Shown: one piece after another, positions 1 to 9,445 of the stretch
Position numbering within the stretch: position 1 is the first letter of the stretch
How the letters are laid out: each line of letters starts with the position of its first letter
Assembly: GCA_947631185.1 (NCBI GenBank)
Contig: CANRKJ010000005.1
Coordinates: 19,478-83,477, forward strand
DNA length: 64,000 bases
Source: an uncultured Clostridia bacterium
GTDB taxonomy: Bacteria > Bacillota > Clostridia > TANB77 > CAG-508
Direction: 5' to 3'
Made by a program: the position numbers and the translations under genes
Notes under the pieces: model-generated
Seen by the model: the letters and a program-made list of their open reading frames with translations, nothing else
The model's database searches: none
Told to the model about the DNA's origin: nothing

Positions 1-1
1 A

Positions 2-2437
2 TTACTCATCTTTGCTTTTTATCTTAATTAAATTATTTTCTACAAAGCAACTAATATTTTTTACATTAGGATTATCTATTAAGTATTTAGTTAATTCATC
101 TTCAACTAAATTTTTTATAATTTTTCTAATTGGTCTTGCACCATAATTTTCTTCTTTTATTTCATTAACAATTTTTTCTTCTACATTATTATCAAATACT
201 ATATTTATATTTTTTGAAACCAATCTTTCTTTTAATTCATTTAGCATAAGTTTTGTAATACTCAAAAATTCATTTTTATTCAACTTATCAAAAACTATTA
301 TTTCATCTATTCTGTTTATAAATTCTGGCTTAAAATAATTTTTTATTTCATTTTTTACAGATTCCTTAAGTCTTTGTTCATTTTCTGATTCTACACCTGA
401 ATCAAATCCTATTTTCTTTTCAGATAAAAGAATTTTTGCTCCAATATTCGATGTCATAATTATAATTGTATTTTTAAAGTTTACACCTCTAGATTTACTA
501 TCTGTTAATACTCCATCCTCTAAAATTTGAAGGAGTAAATTTAAAACTTCTATATTCGCTTTTTCTATCTCATCAAATAAAACCACTGAATACGGTCTTT
601 GTCTTATTTTCTCCGTAAGTCCTCCTGATTCTTCATACCCTACATAACCAGGGGGAGAACCTATTATTTTAGATACTGAATGTGGTTCCATGTATTCTGA
701 CATGTCAAGTCTTATTAATGAATCTTTATTTTCAAAAACAATCTCGGCTAAAGCTTTACTTAAAGCTGTTTTTCCTACACCAGTTGGACCTAAAAATAAA
801 AAAGAGCCAATAGGTCTTTTTGGGTCTTTTATTCCTACTCTACTACTTCTTATTGCATTAGCTAAAACTTTAACAGCATAATCTTGACCAATTATCTTCT
901 CATGAAGTCTTTGCTCTAAATTTTTTAATTTATCAATTTCACTTTCATTTATCTTTTCCACATTTATTCCAGTATTTCTGGATACAACTTCTGCAATTTC
1001 ATCTTTAGTAATAGTTATTAACATCTTAGATAATTTTTCTTTCCAATCTAGTTGCATCTTCTCTAACTTTTCCTGACCTTTAAGTTCTAAATCTCTAAAA
1101 TTAGCTGCTTTTTCAAAATTTTGCATATTAACAGCATTCTCTTTTTCTATGTTGTAACTTTCTATTTTCTCTTTCATATCATTAATTTCTTTAGGCTCTT
1201 CTAATGCTTTCATTCTAGCTCTACTAGATGCTTCATCTATTAAATCTATAGCCTTATCTGGGAAAAATCTATCTGTTAAATATCTATCGCTAAGTTCAAT
1301 TGCGCTATCGATTGCTTCATCTGTTATCCTTACATTATGATAGGCTTCATATTTATCCCTAAGCCCTTTTAATAACAATTTCATATTTTCCTTTGACGGC
1401 TCTTCAACTAAAATTGGTTGAAATCTTCTTTCTAATGCACTATCCTTTTCAATATACTTTCTATATTCAGACATTGTTGTTGCACCTATAAGTTGCATTT
1501 CTCCTCTAGCTAAAATTGGTTTTAAAATATTGGCAGCATCAATTGCACCTTCAGCCGCACCAGCTCCTACAATAGTATGAATTTCATCTATAAAAAGAAT
1601 TATGTCACCAGCTTTTCTGATTTCATTTAATATTTTTTTTAATCTTTCTTCAAAGTCTCCTCTATACTTAGCTCCAGCTACGATTGAACTTATCTCTAAA
1701 CAAACCACTCTTTTTTCTTTTAACACTTCTGGAACATCAAGATTTACTATTTTCTGAGCTAATCCTTCCACAACAGCAGTTTTTCCTACACCAGGTTCAC
1801 CAATTAAACATGGATTATTTTTTGTTCTTCTTAGTAATACTTCTATAATTCTCTCTGTTTCCTTTTCTCTTCCTATAACAGGATCTAATCTTCCTTCTAT
1901 TGCTAATCTAGTTAAATCTACTCCATATTGATTTAAATTTTGAGTTGTTTTATAACTTCCTCTATCATATGATTTTTTATTATTATCCACTCTTTCTTCA
2001 TCATATTCATTCAATACCTTAGATATCTCACTAAAAATCGTATTACCATCTAATCCAAATTCATATAATATTCTAATTCCAATACTATCACTTTCTCTTA
2101 ATAAACCCACCAATAAATGTTCTGTTCCTATATAGTCATTACCATACTTCTTTACTTCAACAAAAGCATTTTCTATAACTCTTTTTAGTCTAGGAGTAAA
2201 TCCTAAATTACTAACTTTTCCACCTTTATTTTTACCAAGTATATTTTCAATACTTTCATATATCATATCTGATGTAATATTCTTCTTTATAAAAACTCTT
2301 CCAGCGACACCATTTTTTTCTTTACTAAGTCCATAAACTAAATGCTCTGTTCCTATATAACTATGTCCAAGTTTAATAGCGATTTGATTAGCATATTCAA
2401 ACACCTTTTCACTGCTTTTTGTAAATTTATAAACCAT
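2..2437 (-). CDS. clpC: ClpC, AAA+ unfoldase of the Clp protease
   Basis: Complete 811-residue Hsp100 ATPase that unfolds proteins for ClpP. In order: two N-terminal Clp repeat modules (about 1-140), first AAA+ domain with Walker [10 protein letters not shown] (about 215), a UVR-type middle segment around [15 protein letters not shown], second AAA+ domain with Walker [10 protein letters not shown], and an IGFDSG loop of the type that docks on ClpP. The length and the middle domain mark ClpC rather than ClpA or ClpB. The stop lies at the window edge. No ctsR, mcsA or mcsB is visible next to it, unlike Bacillus; what lies further left is unseen. A ribosome site (TTGGAGG) precedes the ATG. A ClpE paralogue lies at 29.1 kb. 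Confidence 0.96.
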   Translation of the reverse strand: MVYKFTKSSEKVFEYANQIAIKLGHSYIGTEHLVYGLSKEKNGVAGRVFIKKNITSDMIYESIENILGKNKGGKVSNLGFTPRLKRVIENAFVEVKKYGNDYIGTEHLLVGLLRESDSIGIRILYEFGLDGNTIFSEISKVLNEYDEERVDNNKKSYDRGSYKTTQNLNQYGVDLTRLAIEGRLDPVIGREKETERIIEVLLRRTKNNPCLIGEPGVGKTAVVEGLAQKIVNLDVPEVLKEKRVVCLEISSIVAGAKYRGDFEERLKKILNEIRKAGDIILFIDEIHTIVGAGAAEGAIDAANILKPILARGEMQLIGATTMSEYRKYIEKDSALERRFQPILVEEPSKENMKLLLKGLRDKYEAYHNVRITDEAIDSAIELSDRYLTDRFFPDKAIDLIDEASSRARMKALEEPKEINDMKEKIESYNIEKENAVNMQNFEKAANFRDLELKGQEKLEKMQLDWKEKLSKMLITITKDEIAEVVSRNTGINVEKINESEIDKLKNLEQRLHEKIIGQDYAVKVLANAIRSSRVGIKDPKRPIGSFLFLGPTGVGKTALSKALAEIVFENKDSLIRLDMSEYMEPHSVSKIIGSPPGYVGYEESGGLTEKIRQRPYSVVLFDEIEKANIEVLNLLLQILEDGVLTDSKSRGVNFKNTIIIMTSNIGAKILLSEKKIGFDSGVESENEQRLKESVKNEIKNYFKPEFINRIDEIIVFDKLNKNEFLSITKLMLNELKERLVSKNINIVFDNNVEEKIVNEIKEENYGARPIRKIIKNLVEDELTKYLIDNPNVKNISCFVENNLIKIKSKDE

Positions 2438-2529
2438 AGCTATCCTCCAATCTTATATAAATTATTAACCAAAAATTTTTATTTTAAACCCATTTCATAT
2501 CATCACTTATAAAAAATTTATTTATCATC

Positions 2530-2558
2530 TTGATTTTATGTAAACTTTGTGGTATAAT
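2530..2558 (+). promoter_or_regulatory. Sigma-A promoter of an orphan RNA
   Basis: -35 TTGATT (2530-2535), a 17-base spacer, and -10 TATAAT (2553-2558). It points away from clpC into a region with no plus-strand gene, so it should drive the structured RNA that follows. Confidence 0.7.
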
Positions 2559-2760
2559 ATATATAAGTTTAGAAGTAGTAATTTATGTTACCTTTAAACT
2601 TACTCTTCTAGCTATTCTATTTTAGTTACTTCTTTTTAGAGTTACCGTTTTTGGAATTTTATTAAAATTCTAATTGTTAATTTTGTAACGTTTTCTTAAA
2701 ATTGTAAGTTTCTAATTCCTTTTAATAGAATAGTTAAATCTATAAAAAAGGAGGATTTTA

Positions 2761-2778
2761 ATGGAAGAGTGTTTTTAA
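2761..2778 (+). CDS. Five-codon ORF (MEECF) with a strong ribosome site
   Basis: ATG-GAA-GAG-TGT-TTT-TAA lies 7 bases after AAGGAGG, and its stop codon touches the terminator stem. That arrangement is like a leader peptide or an anchor for a stalled ribosome, but no gene follows. Whether it is translated cannot be told from sequence. Confidence 0.3.
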   Translation: MEECF

Positions 2779-2815
2779 GAGACCTAAAACTTTTAAAATT
2801 TGTTTTAGGTCTCTT
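2778..2815. terminator. Strong terminator, usable from both strands
   Basis: Stem AGAGACCTAAAAC (2778-2790) pairs with GTTTTAGGTCTCT (2802-2814), followed by T-rich DNA on the plus strand. On the minus strand it can end the epimerase transcript coming from the right. Confidence 0.8.
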
Positions 2816-2877
2816 TATAATTTTAATTTATAAATATTTTTAGTCATAGACATTTGTTTAATCTTCTATTTAATATT

Positions 2878-3759
2878 TTAATTAAATTCTATTTTATATT
2901 TTTTTATAAAATCTTCATCTTCATTTAATTCATTTTGCCATTCTCTATCTTCTATATCTCCTTCAAAATCTTTTGAATCTGCTCTTCCAAACCATGGTTC
3001 GATACACACAAACGGACTATTTGGTTTATATGGAGACCATATACCAAACAGTGGAGCGTCAAAACTCACTGTAATATATTCAGATTTATCCGGTCTACAT
3101 AATGAAACTTTTTGAGCTTGATTATTCTCTATAATTAATGCATCATATTTAAATAATTCACTATTTATTTTCAAATAGCCTTCATCTAATTTTATTTTAC
3201 CATTTTTTATATTATTTTTATTTACTAATCCACCTTCTAAGCCTGTATTTGTCAATTCTTTATTAGTGTCAAATTTTATAAAATAATCTTCTCTTTTTTC
3301 ATTTTTTTCAATTGGAACTAAAAAGGCAGGATGTGCTCCAATTGAAAAATACATCTTTTTACTTCCTATATTTTTTACTTTCCATATTATTTCTAATTTA
3401 TTATTTATTAATTTATAACCAATATCTAATGAAAATTCGAATGGGTATTTTTCTAATGTAATTTTATTAGATTTTAAATTAAACCAAATTTCATTTTCTT
3501 TTTTCTCTATAAAATCAAATTCCATATCTCTTGCAAAACCATGTTGACTCATGGGATATTTTTTACCTTTATATTCAAATTCCTTATTTTTTAAACTCCC
3601 TACAAATGGAAATAAAACAGGAGCTCTTCTTCCCCAAAATTCTTTGTTTCCATTCCACAAATATTCTCTACACATTTTTTTGTTTTTTATACTTTGAAGT
3701 TCAGCTCCAAATGTTGAAATTTCTATTTTTAATTTTTCATTTTCTAATATATATTCCAT
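2878..3759 (-). CDS. Aldose 1-epimerase family protein (LacX-like)
   Basis: A 293-residue soluble beta-sandwich protein of the GalM/LacX superfamily, which interconverts the anomers of aldoses in the cytoplasm. Visible family motifs: NKEFWGRRAPVLFPFVG near residue 40, SQHGFARDMEF with the conserved His near 72, and SIGAHPAFLVP with the second catalytic-type His near 165. The length fits LacX-type members rather than the longer GalM proper (about 340). Substrate is not deducible: no sugar operon adjoins, and the downstream terminator at 2778-2815 suggests a single gene or the last of a short unit. Confidence 0.85.
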   Translation of the reverse strand: MEYILENEKLKIEISTFGAELQSIKNKKMCREYLWNGNKEFWGRRAPVLFPFVGSLKNKEFEYKGKKYPMSQHGFARDMEFDFIEKKENEIWFNLKSNKITLEKYPFEFSLDIGYKLINNKLEIIWKVKNIGSKKMYFSIGAHPAFLVPIEKNEKREDYFIKFDTNKELTNTGLEGGLVNKNNIKNGKIKLDEGYLKINSELFKYDALIIENNQAQKVSLCRPDKSEYITVSFDAPLFGIWSPYKPNSPFVCIEPWFGRADSKDFEGDIEDREWQNELNEDEDFIKKYKIEFN

Positions 3760-3811
3760 AAAAGCCCTCCATATTCTAAATAAAAATTGACAGAAACATT
3801 ATTTCTGCCAA

Positions 3812-4402
3812 TTAAAATTTACTCTTTATATTTTCCATTCCATTTGCTTTAAATAATTTTCCTATTGAATATAAAATTTTATTTATTATTTTAAAAATAT
3901 TCTTTTCTTCTTTTTGAATAGTCATTAACCATTTATTTTGATTATTTATTAATTTATAACAAGTGCTAAATGCTGTATTAGATATTCTAAAATCCAATTT
4001 TATATCAATATCACCTAAATCATTATAAAATCTTTCTAAATTTTCACACCCAATAAAAGAATCTTTTTCAACAATAGGAACCTTATTTCCTCTTATTACT
4101 ATTTCTATTAAATCAGAACAAAGTTCAAATGCTCCCATATCAATCTCTTTTATATTTTCAGATAATTCAATACTAGTTATTCCAGTTCTTCTGAAAGCAT
4201 ATTTTCCTATTTTTTTTACAGAATCTGGAAATTTTATACCTTTTATACCATATAATTTTGATATATCTTTTCTTTTATAATAAAAATTTCCATTTATTAC
4301 TTCCACTCCATTTGGAATAGTTAAAATACCAGTTGTTTTATTAAAATAATTTGTATCTATTAAATTTATAATTGTATCTAATTCATTTTTTTCACAATCC
4401 AT
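3812..4402 (-). CDS. Short BspA-type leucine-rich repeat protein
   Basis: 196 residues carrying about three LRR_5 (BspA/Treponema type) repeats, visible as IKFPDSVKKIGKYAFRRTGI and SIELSENIKEIDMGAFELC. These repeats usually sit in long secreted surface proteins. Here there is no signal peptide, no membrane helix and no wall anchor, so this is either a cytoplasmic stand-alone module or a fragment of a larger gene. The C-terminal 60 residues are lysine-rich and show no repeat. It is separated from its neighbours by about 50 bases on the left and a repeat-bearing gap on the right. Confidence 0.65.
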   Translation of the reverse strand: MDCEKNELDTIINLIDTNYFNKTTGILTIPNGVEVINGNFYYKRKDISKLYGIKGIKFPDSVKKIGKYAFRRTGITSIELSENIKEIDMGAFELCSDLIEIVIRGNKVPIVEKDSFIGCENLERFYNDLGDIDIKLDFRISNTAFSTCYKLINNQNKWLMTIQKEEKNIFKIINKILYSIGKLFKANGMENIKSKF

Positions 4403-4500
4403 AAACTTTCACCTTTTGTATCTTTTATATTTAAAATTTTATCATTTAAATTTTTATTTGACAATATATTTTTAGATAATTTTTCCAATTATTTTTAATA

Positions 4501-4574
4501 GAACAAATCGGAAAGCCAAAGAGAAATATTAGCTATATTTTAATATTTCTCTTTGGCTTTCCGTGAATTTGTTC
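4501..4574. repeat. Long near-perfect palindrome, MITE-like
   Basis: GAACAAAT at 4501 pairs with ATTTGTTC ending at 4574, enclosing a perfect arm from CGGAAAGCC to AATATT repeated in inverse orientation around a short centre. A GC-rich tag, GTCGCGCGAG, follows at 4575-4584 and stands out in this AT-rich DNA. It is too long and lacks the T-run placement of a simple terminator. Confidence 0.5.
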
Positions 4575-4628
4575 GTCGCGCGAGATTTTATATAATAGGA
4601 AAGGATTACTTTCCTATTTTATAAATAA

Positions 4629-4664
4629 AAATACTAGGAAGTTTGGATAACCTTCCTAGTATTT
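4629..4664 (-). terminator. Terminator of the rpsF-ssb-rpsR operon
   Basis: A 13-base stem, AAATACTAGGAAG with CTTCCTAGTATTT, starts a few bases after the rpsR stop, followed on the minus strand by T-rich sequence. A second small hairpin (ATAGGAAA/TTTCCTAT) lies at 4597-4619. Confidence 0.8.
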
Positions 4665-4671
4665 TAAAAAA

Positions 4672-4956
4672 TTAGTCTTGAGTATAAGGAATAACTGCAA
4701 TATGTCTTCCTCTTTTTACAGCTGTTGTTATAAATCTTTGATGTTTAGCACATGCACCTGTAGCTCTTCTTGGTAATATTTTACCTTTCTCATTTATAAA
4801 TTTCTTTAATTGATCTGCATTTTTGTAATCAAGTACGAAATTTTTATCATTACATAACATACAAACTTTTTTTCTAATTTTTCTAAATTTTGGATTGAAA
4901 TCATCATCTTGATTATTTCTTCTATTATTCTTTTTATTTGCTTTCTTATCAGACAT
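4672..4956 (-). CDS. rpsR: Ribosomal protein bS18
   Basis: 94 residues. A basic N-terminal tail is followed by the bS18 core; [18 protein letters not shown] is the family signature. A CxxC (VCMLC) and a later Cys-Ala-Lys-His hint at a zinc-binding form. Third gene of the conserved rpsF-ssb-rpsR operon, 87 bases after ssb. bS18 pairs with bS6 on the 30S platform. Confidence 0.97.
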   Translation of the reverse strand: MSDKKANKKNNRRNNQDDDFNPKFRKIRKKVCMLCNDKNFVLDYKNADQLKKFINEKGKILPRRATGACAKHQRFITTAVKRGRHIAVIPYTQD

Positions 4957-5043
4957 CTTTTAAAACCTCCTATTCTTCAAAATTTTTAAATAACTATAAT
5001 TATTTAATATATTTTGTATAGGCTTGAACCTATTATTTTTTTA

Positions 5044-5466
5044 TTAAAATGGTAAATCATCATCAGATGAATCTACTTGAAATTCAGTGTTGTTAGACAT
5101 TGTTGTTCCAAATGTATTTTCAAAATTATTTGATGTATCTCCATCTCTTTTACTGTCTGCAAAATATGCTTCTTCAGCTACTACTTCAGTAGCATATCTT
5201 TTTTGACCATTTTCATCATCCCAAGTTCTTGTTTGAATTCTTCCAATAATTCCAACTTGTTGACCTTTTTTAAAATATTTACTACAGAATTCACCAGTTT
5301 TACTCCAAGCAACAATATTGATAAAATCTGCTTGTCTTTCTTCACCAGCTGCTACAAATCTTCTATTTACAGCTAAACTAAATGAAGCAACCATTGTATT
5401 ATTTGTTTTTGTATATCTAACTTCTGGATCTCTTGTTAATCTTCCCATTAATACTACTTTATTCAT
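5044..5466 (-). CDS. ssb: Single-stranded DNA-binding protein SSB
   Basis: 140 residues. An OB fold opens with MNKVVLMGRLTRDPEVRYT and is followed by a short Asn/Ser/Asp linker and the acidic C-terminal tip DDDLPF that recruits replication and repair partners. Coats single-stranded DNA as a tetramer. It lies between rpsF and rpsR, the usual Firmicute order, 17 bases after rpsF. A second, atypical SSB-like gene lies at 9446-10123. Confidence 0.97.
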   Translation of the reverse strand: MNKVVLMGRLTRDPEVRYTKTNNTMVASFSLAVNRRFVAAGEERQADFINIVAWSKTGEFCSKYFKKGQQVGIIGRIQTRTWDDENGQKRYATEVVAEEAYFADSKRDGDTSNNFENTFGTTMSNNTEFQVDSSDDDLPF

Positions 5467-5483
5467 ATTATCACCTCTCGTAA

Positions 5484-5777
5484 TTATTCTTCATCTTTTC
5501 TTACTACGATAAATTTTATAACTTCATCTGTAATTCTGTATACTCTTTCAAGCTCTTTTATTAGAGTTGGATTTGCTTCGAAATTAATTAAAACATAAAT
5601 ACCTTCTGAATTCTTTTTGATTTCATAAGCTAATTTCTTTTTTCCCATTTCTTCAACAGATTCAACTTTTCCATCACTATTAATTAAGTCTGAAAATTTT
5701 GTAATTAAATCTTTAACTCCAGCTTCTTCAATACTTGGATTAATAATGAATACTGTTTCGTATTTATTCATTATCAT
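5484..5777 (-). CDS. rpsF: Ribosomal protein bS6
   Basis: 97 residues, first gene of the operon, with the ferredoxin-like bS6 motifs MNKYETVFIINPS at the start and GKKKLAYEIKKNSEG in the middle. Binds 16S rRNA together with bS18. The start is set by AAGGAGGTGA just upstream. An alternative ATG two codons earlier is in frame but overlaps the ribosome site, so the true start may be MNKYE at 5771. Confidence 0.96.
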   Translation of the reverse strand: MIMNKYETVFIINPSIEEAGVKDLITKFSDLINSDGKVESVEEMGKKKLAYEIKKNSEGIYVLINFEANPTLIKELERVYRITDEVIKFIVVRKDEE

Positions 5778-5858
5778 TCACCTCCTTTTGGATATAAAAC
5801 CCATATACATTGACTTATATGAGTAAGGAAATAGCTTTTGGCTATTTTTTACTATGCT

Positions 5859-5887
5859 ATTTTAACATAATTTTACAGTATTTGCAA
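5859..5887 (-). promoter_or_regulatory. Promoter of rpsF-ssb-rpsR
   Basis: On the minus strand, -35 TTGCAA (5882-5887), a 17-base spacer and -10 TAAAAT (5859-5864). The leader of about 80 bases holds a small hairpin (AATAGC/GCTATT, 5829-5845) that could be a bS6:bS18 feedback site; I cannot confirm the consensus. Confidence 0.6.
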
Positions 5888-5892
5888 GTACT

Positions 5893-7356
5893 TTAGTATA
5901 AATCTTTTAAATCCCATAAAGTTCCATCAACCGTATCTTTTAAAATAATTCCTTTGCTTTCTAAATCATTTCGAATATTATCTGCTAAATCAAATTCTTT
6001 ATTAATTTTAGCTTCTTTTCTTTTTTCTATCTGTAAATTTATATAATCCTCTTGGATATCTAATTTTTTCAAATATTTTTGTTTCATTTCTTTAATAAAT
6101 TCATCTGAATCTTGCTCAAACAAACCTAATACTCCATAAACTTCTTTAATATCTTTTAACATCTTTTTTAAAGTATTAGCTGTAATTTGTTTTTGACCTT
6201 TTTTAGCAGTTTTCATTATATTATTCATATATTTAAATATTATATGAAGATTCGCAATTACACTAACAGTATTAAAATCATCATCCATTGCTTCAATAAA
6301 ATTTGAAATTATTGTATCTGAAATTTCATCTTTTATTATTTCTCCATTTTCATTACCATTATTTGTTTCAATATATTTATTTACATCTTTTAAAGTAGTA
6401 TAAAAATAATACATATGACCTTCTGCAATTCTGAAATCATCATCATGAATATCAATATCAGAAGAATAATGTTTTGAAAACATAAGGTATTTAATAACTT
6501 CATAATTATACATTTTTAGTGCATCTCTAATTGTTAAAGAATTTCCTAAAGACTTACTCATTTTTTCTCCATTTATCTTAATAAGACCGCAATGAGACCA
6601 ATAATTAACAAATTTTTTTCCTGTTAAAGATTCACTTTGAGCAATTTCATTTTCATGATGTGGGAAAAGTAAATCTCTTCCTCCTCCATGAATATCTATT
6701 GTTTCTCCTAATGTATTTAAAATCATAGCTGAACATTCTATATGCCATCCTGGTCTACCTTTTCCCCAAGGAGAATCCCACCATATTTCACCTTCTTTTG
6801 CAGATTTCCAAAGTGCAAAATCAACAGGATCTCTTTTTCCTTCTTCAAGTTCTATACGTACACCATTTAACATATCTTCTACTTTTCTATGAGATAATTT
6901 TCCATATTCAGGAAAAGTTTTAACTGAAAAATAGACATCTCCATTTTCAGCAACATATGCATGATTTTTATCTATTAATCCCTGAACAAAATTTATAATA
7001 TTTTGAATATATTCTGATGCTTTTGTTTTTATATCTGCATCTTTAACATGAAGATTTGCCATATCTTTTTCATTTTCTATAATTTGTTCTTTAGAAAATT
7101 CAACTGCATTTTTACCTTTTTCATTAGCTCTTTTTATAATTTTGTCATCTACATCTGTATAATTTCTTACATATGTAACTTTATATCCTCTATATCTTAG
7201 ATATTCTGTAATCATAGAATATGTAATTGCTTGTCTTGCATGACCAATATGGCTTAAATCATAAACAGTTATACCACAAGCATACATTTTAACTTCTCCT
7301 GGAGTTATTGGAACAAACTCTTCTTTTTTACCTGTCATTGAATTTAAAATTTTCAT
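5893..7356 (-). CDS. cysS: Cysteinyl-tRNA synthetase
   Basis: 487 residues, class I synthetase. HIGH signature as LSHIGHARQ (near 33), KMSKS as EKMSKSLGN (near 266), and zinc ligands typical of CysRS (Cys in MYACGITVYD, Cys in WHIECSAM, and the FPHHENE segment). The C-terminal anticodon-binding part and the short tail are complete. Charges tRNA-Cys in the cytoplasm. No T-box leader is visible in the 130 bases upstream. Its stop lies within the promoter-bearing gap before rpsF. Confidence 0.97.
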   Translation of the reverse strand: MKILNSMTGKKEEFVPITPGEVKMYACGITVYDLSHIGHARQAITYSMITEYLRYRGYKVTYVRNYTDVDDKIIKRANEKGKNAVEFSKEQIIENEKDMANLHVKDADIKTKASEYIQNIINFVQGLIDKNHAYVAENGDVYFSVKTFPEYGKLSHRKVEDMLNGVRIELEEGKRDPVDFALWKSAKEGEIWWDSPWGKGRPGWHIECSAMILNTLGETIDIHGGGRDLLFPHHENEIAQSESLTGKKFVNYWSHCGLIKINGEKMSKSLGNSLTIRDALKMYNYEVIKYLMFSKHYSSDIDIHDDDFRIAEGHMYYFYTTLKDVNKYIETNNGNENGEIIKDEISDTIISNFIEAMDDDFNTVSVIANLHIIFKYMNNIMKTAKKGQKQITANTLKKMLKDIKEVYGVLGLFEQDSDEFIKEMKQKYLKKLDIQEDYINLQIEKRKEAKINKEFDLADNIRNDLESKGIILKDTVDGTLWDLKDLY

Positions 7357-7436
7357 AAAACACTCCTCCTTTAAACATATTCTATAAAATTATAAATATT
7401 CTACCACAAATAATTACCAATAATCAAGTATAATCC

Positions 7437-7466
7437 TAAAAAAGCTAACACTTTAGAGTGCTAGCT
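7437..7466 (-). terminator. Terminator after the histidine phosphatase gene
   Basis: Stem 7443-7452/7457-7466 (AGCTAGCACT with AGTGTTAGCT on the minus strand, one G-U pair) followed by six T. Its sequence recalls half of a CIRCE element, but the spacing is wrong. Confidence 0.75.
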
Positions 7467-7489
7467 CCTTTTATTTTATAATAAGATAA

Positions 7490-8029
7490 TTATACTTTAT
7501 ATTCATCTACTTGACAATTTTTAAATCTTTCTACTATTTCAGGTTCTGTAGGAACACCCTTAAAATACCATCCTGCACTTCGTAAAAAGAATCCATGTGA
7601 TACTATTAACAAAGTATCTACTTTATCTTTGTATTCATTTATTATTTCTTCTAGAAAATTAAAAACTTTTTTTGTATATGTTTTGCAATCTTCCCCATCT
7701 TTTACTGGTACATTTTTGGTATAATATCTAATTTCGTTAAATATTTCTAATTCATTTGGTTGCCCTTCATATATTCCTAGATTTCTTTCTGTTGCACCTG
7801 CTTTTACTATTATTTCTTTATTATGACATTCATTAATTATTTCAGCAGTTTTTTTTGCTCTTTTTAATGGTGAAGAAATTATTAAATCGAATTTTTCATT
7901 TTTTAATTTATCTCTTAATTCTTTAGCTTGTTCAATTCCCTCTTCATTCAATTCAATATCTGTAAGTCCTGCAGCTCTTTTTTCTTTATTATAATTTGTT
8001 TTTCCATGTCTAACTATTAAAATTCTCAT
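7490..8029 (-). CDS. Histidine phosphatase family protein (phosphoglycerate-mutase-like)
   Basis: 179 residues. The phosphohistidine motif RHGKTNYN is at residues 7-14, the second Arg in SSPLKRAKKTAE near 56, the acidic helper in NLGIYEG, and the second catalytic His in IVSHGFFLR near 145. Acts on a phosphate ester in the cytoplasm; family members include cobC-like and GpmB-like phosphatases and the substrate cannot be assigned. It follows the ATP-grasp-like gene by 21 bases and is probably cotranscribed with it. Confidence 0.85.
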   Translation of the reverse strand: MRILIVRHGKTNYNKEKRAAGLTDIELNEEGIEQAKELRDKLKNEKFDLIISSPLKRAKKTAEIINECHNKEIIVKAGATERNLGIYEGQPNELEIFNEIRYYTKNVPVKDGEDCKTYTKKVFNFLEEIINEYKDKVDTLLIVSHGFFLRSAGWYFKGVPTEPEIVERFKNCQVDEYKV

Positions 8030-8050
8030 ATTTAATCTTATTCCTTTCTA

Positions 8051-9331
8051 TTATCTTTCTTCATCTTCTATAACTGATGTATTTATGCTTGAAGTTCCCG
8101 CATGAATATATTCTGTGGATTTTTCACATCCAGTAACTTTTATAGCAATTAATTTTCCTTTACTTTTTCCTCTATAAGAAAAATAAGGTGTAATACGTAT
8201 TTTAGCATCCATATTTTTTATTTCATAATTATCGTCTAAATAATTCATATGAACTACTTTTCCAGGTTTAAATTCTTGAATTATATACAAATGGTTTTTA
8301 TCCTCTAATGCTTTTTTTATTTTTTCTCCAGCTTTAGCTCCTCCCATTTTATGTAAAAATTCAACACCCTCACCCCACGAACTTCCTGTATTAAATCCAC
8401 TTTGTTTTAATACGTATTTTCTACTATTTTTGCCTAAACTAGATAATGAAATTGAATCTTTAACACCTCTTGGAAGACATTCATCTATATATTGTTCTTC
8501 CCCAACAATCCAAGTTTTTGGAATAACTTTTCTTAATAATTCAAATTCTGCTGTTCCTAACTTTTGTTTAAAAAATTCACTATATCTTTTATCCCATATA
8601 AATGCCAATAAAGCTTTTTCTTCAAATTGAGGGGTAGGATTTGGAATATATATATGAGGCTCTTGTAAAAATAACGCAACATCTTTATCTTTATATTCAT
8701 CACTCAAATAAAAAGCTCTATAAATCTCTTTATTTTTCAGATTTGATTGTCTACTTATTTTCTTACTATCCCACCTTTTTCCGTCTCCTGAAAAAATTTC
8801 ATCTGCTAAAAAATCCATTTGCCCACTAAAAGCATTTACTTTGTCACTATATGCAATTGTACCTACTGATGGAATTTGACTTTGAATATAATTTTTTAAT
8901 TCATTTTCAGTAACTAATGGATCAAATCCAGCATGTCCATAAGTTCTATTTAATACTTCTGCAAGTCCTAAACCAAAAGGGCTAGTCTCTATTTCACAAA
9001 TTGAAAATCCTTCTTGTGTTAATATAAGATCTGGTCTTAAAAATAGAAAATTTGGTTCTATATTTTTTAAATATTTATCAGGTTTTCCTCTATCTAAAAT
9101 ATTTTTTATGTACTCATCAGTTTTATATAATTCTATACAACAATCCATATAATCACAAATAGCTTTACCAATAATTAATATTTCATCTTTTTGTTTTTTA
9201 TTCATTCTAAATGGTGTAGGACTAACTCTGAAATTATAATCGTCTTCTGTGTTTTTTCTATACTCATCTCTTCTAACATTATATAATCTATGTCCTTTAG
9301 TTTCATAATTTAATAATTCTTTAATATCCAT
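8051..9331 (-). CDS. Uncharacterised protein, possible ATP-grasp-like fold
   Basis: 426 residues, no membrane helix or signal peptide. I do not recognise it with certainty. PNFLFLRPDLILTQEGF and ICEIETSPFGLGLAEVLNR near 95-130, then YVLKQSGFNTGSSWGEGVEF near 300 and YIIQEFKPGK near 355, look like the substrate, ATP and metal loops of ATP-grasp or glutathionylspermidine-synthase-like ligases, but key residues cannot be proven by eye. It is followed at 21 bases by a phosphatase, so the two probably share a transcript and perhaps a pathway. An RNA or peptide-ligase role is equally open. Confidence 0.45.
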   Translation of the reverse strand: MDIKELLNYETKGHRLYNVRRDEYRKNTEDDYNFRVSPTPFRMNKKQKDEILIIGKAICDYMDCCIELYKTDEYIKNILDRGKPDKYLKNIEPNFLFLRPDLILTQEGFSICEIETSPFGLGLAEVLNRTYGHAGFDPLVTENELKNYIQSQIPSVGTIAYSDKVNAFSGQMDFLADEIFSGDGKRWDSKKISRQSNLKNKEIYRAFYLSDEYKDKDVALFLQEPHIYIPNPTPQFEEKALLAFIWDKRYSEFFKQKLGTAEFELLRKVIPKTWIVGEEQYIDECLPRGVKDSISLSSLGKNSRKYVLKQSGFNTGSSWGEGVEFLHKMGGAKAGEKIKKALEDKNHLYIIQEFKPGKVVHMNYLDDNYEIKNMDAKIRITPYFSYRGKSKGKLIAIKVTGCEKSTEYIHAGTSSINTSVIEDEER

Positions 9332-9395
9332 ATTTAATATAACTCCTTTCTAAAGCACAAATCTGTTTTGAAAAGACCTAAATTTTGGCTAGGAA

Positions 9396-9429
9396 AAAAC
9401 AAACCACCAACGAAACTAATTTTCGTCAG
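9396..9429 (-). terminator. Terminator of the second SSB-like gene
   Basis: Stem CTGACGAAA (minus strand, 9429-9421) with TTTCGTTGG (9415-9407), then a T-rich run to 9396. Confidence 0.7.
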
Positions 9430-9445
9430 CAGTTCATTTAACAAT

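Larger units (their letters stand above)
2565..2815 (+). ncRNA. Candidate structured small RNA with own promoter and terminator
   Basis: About 250 nt between a good promoter and a strong terminator, with no downstream gene on the same strand. Visible pairings: TAAGTTTA (2564-2571) with TAAACTTA (2595-2602); CTATTCTATT (2612-2621) with AATAGAATAG (2724-2733) closing a large domain; inside it GTTAC with GTAAC and a local GAATTTT/AAAATTC hairpin. TAGAAG (2570-2575) could alternatively pair with CTTCTA (2605-2610), suggesting exclusive folds. Near the 3' end are a perfect ribosome site (AAGGAGG) and a five-codon frame. It matches no family I can name: no T-box or other recognised riboswitch core. 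The call rests on structure and transcription signals only. Confidence 0.45.

Noticed and set aside
2565..2815. T-box or tRNA-binding riboswitch for the RNA after clpC
   Set aside because: No AGGGTGGNACCGCG-type core and no synthetase gene after it.
7443..7466. CIRCE-like sequence near cysS
   Set aside because: Half-site similarity only: the spacer is 4 bases, not 9, and it lies after a stop codon with a T-run. It is a terminator.
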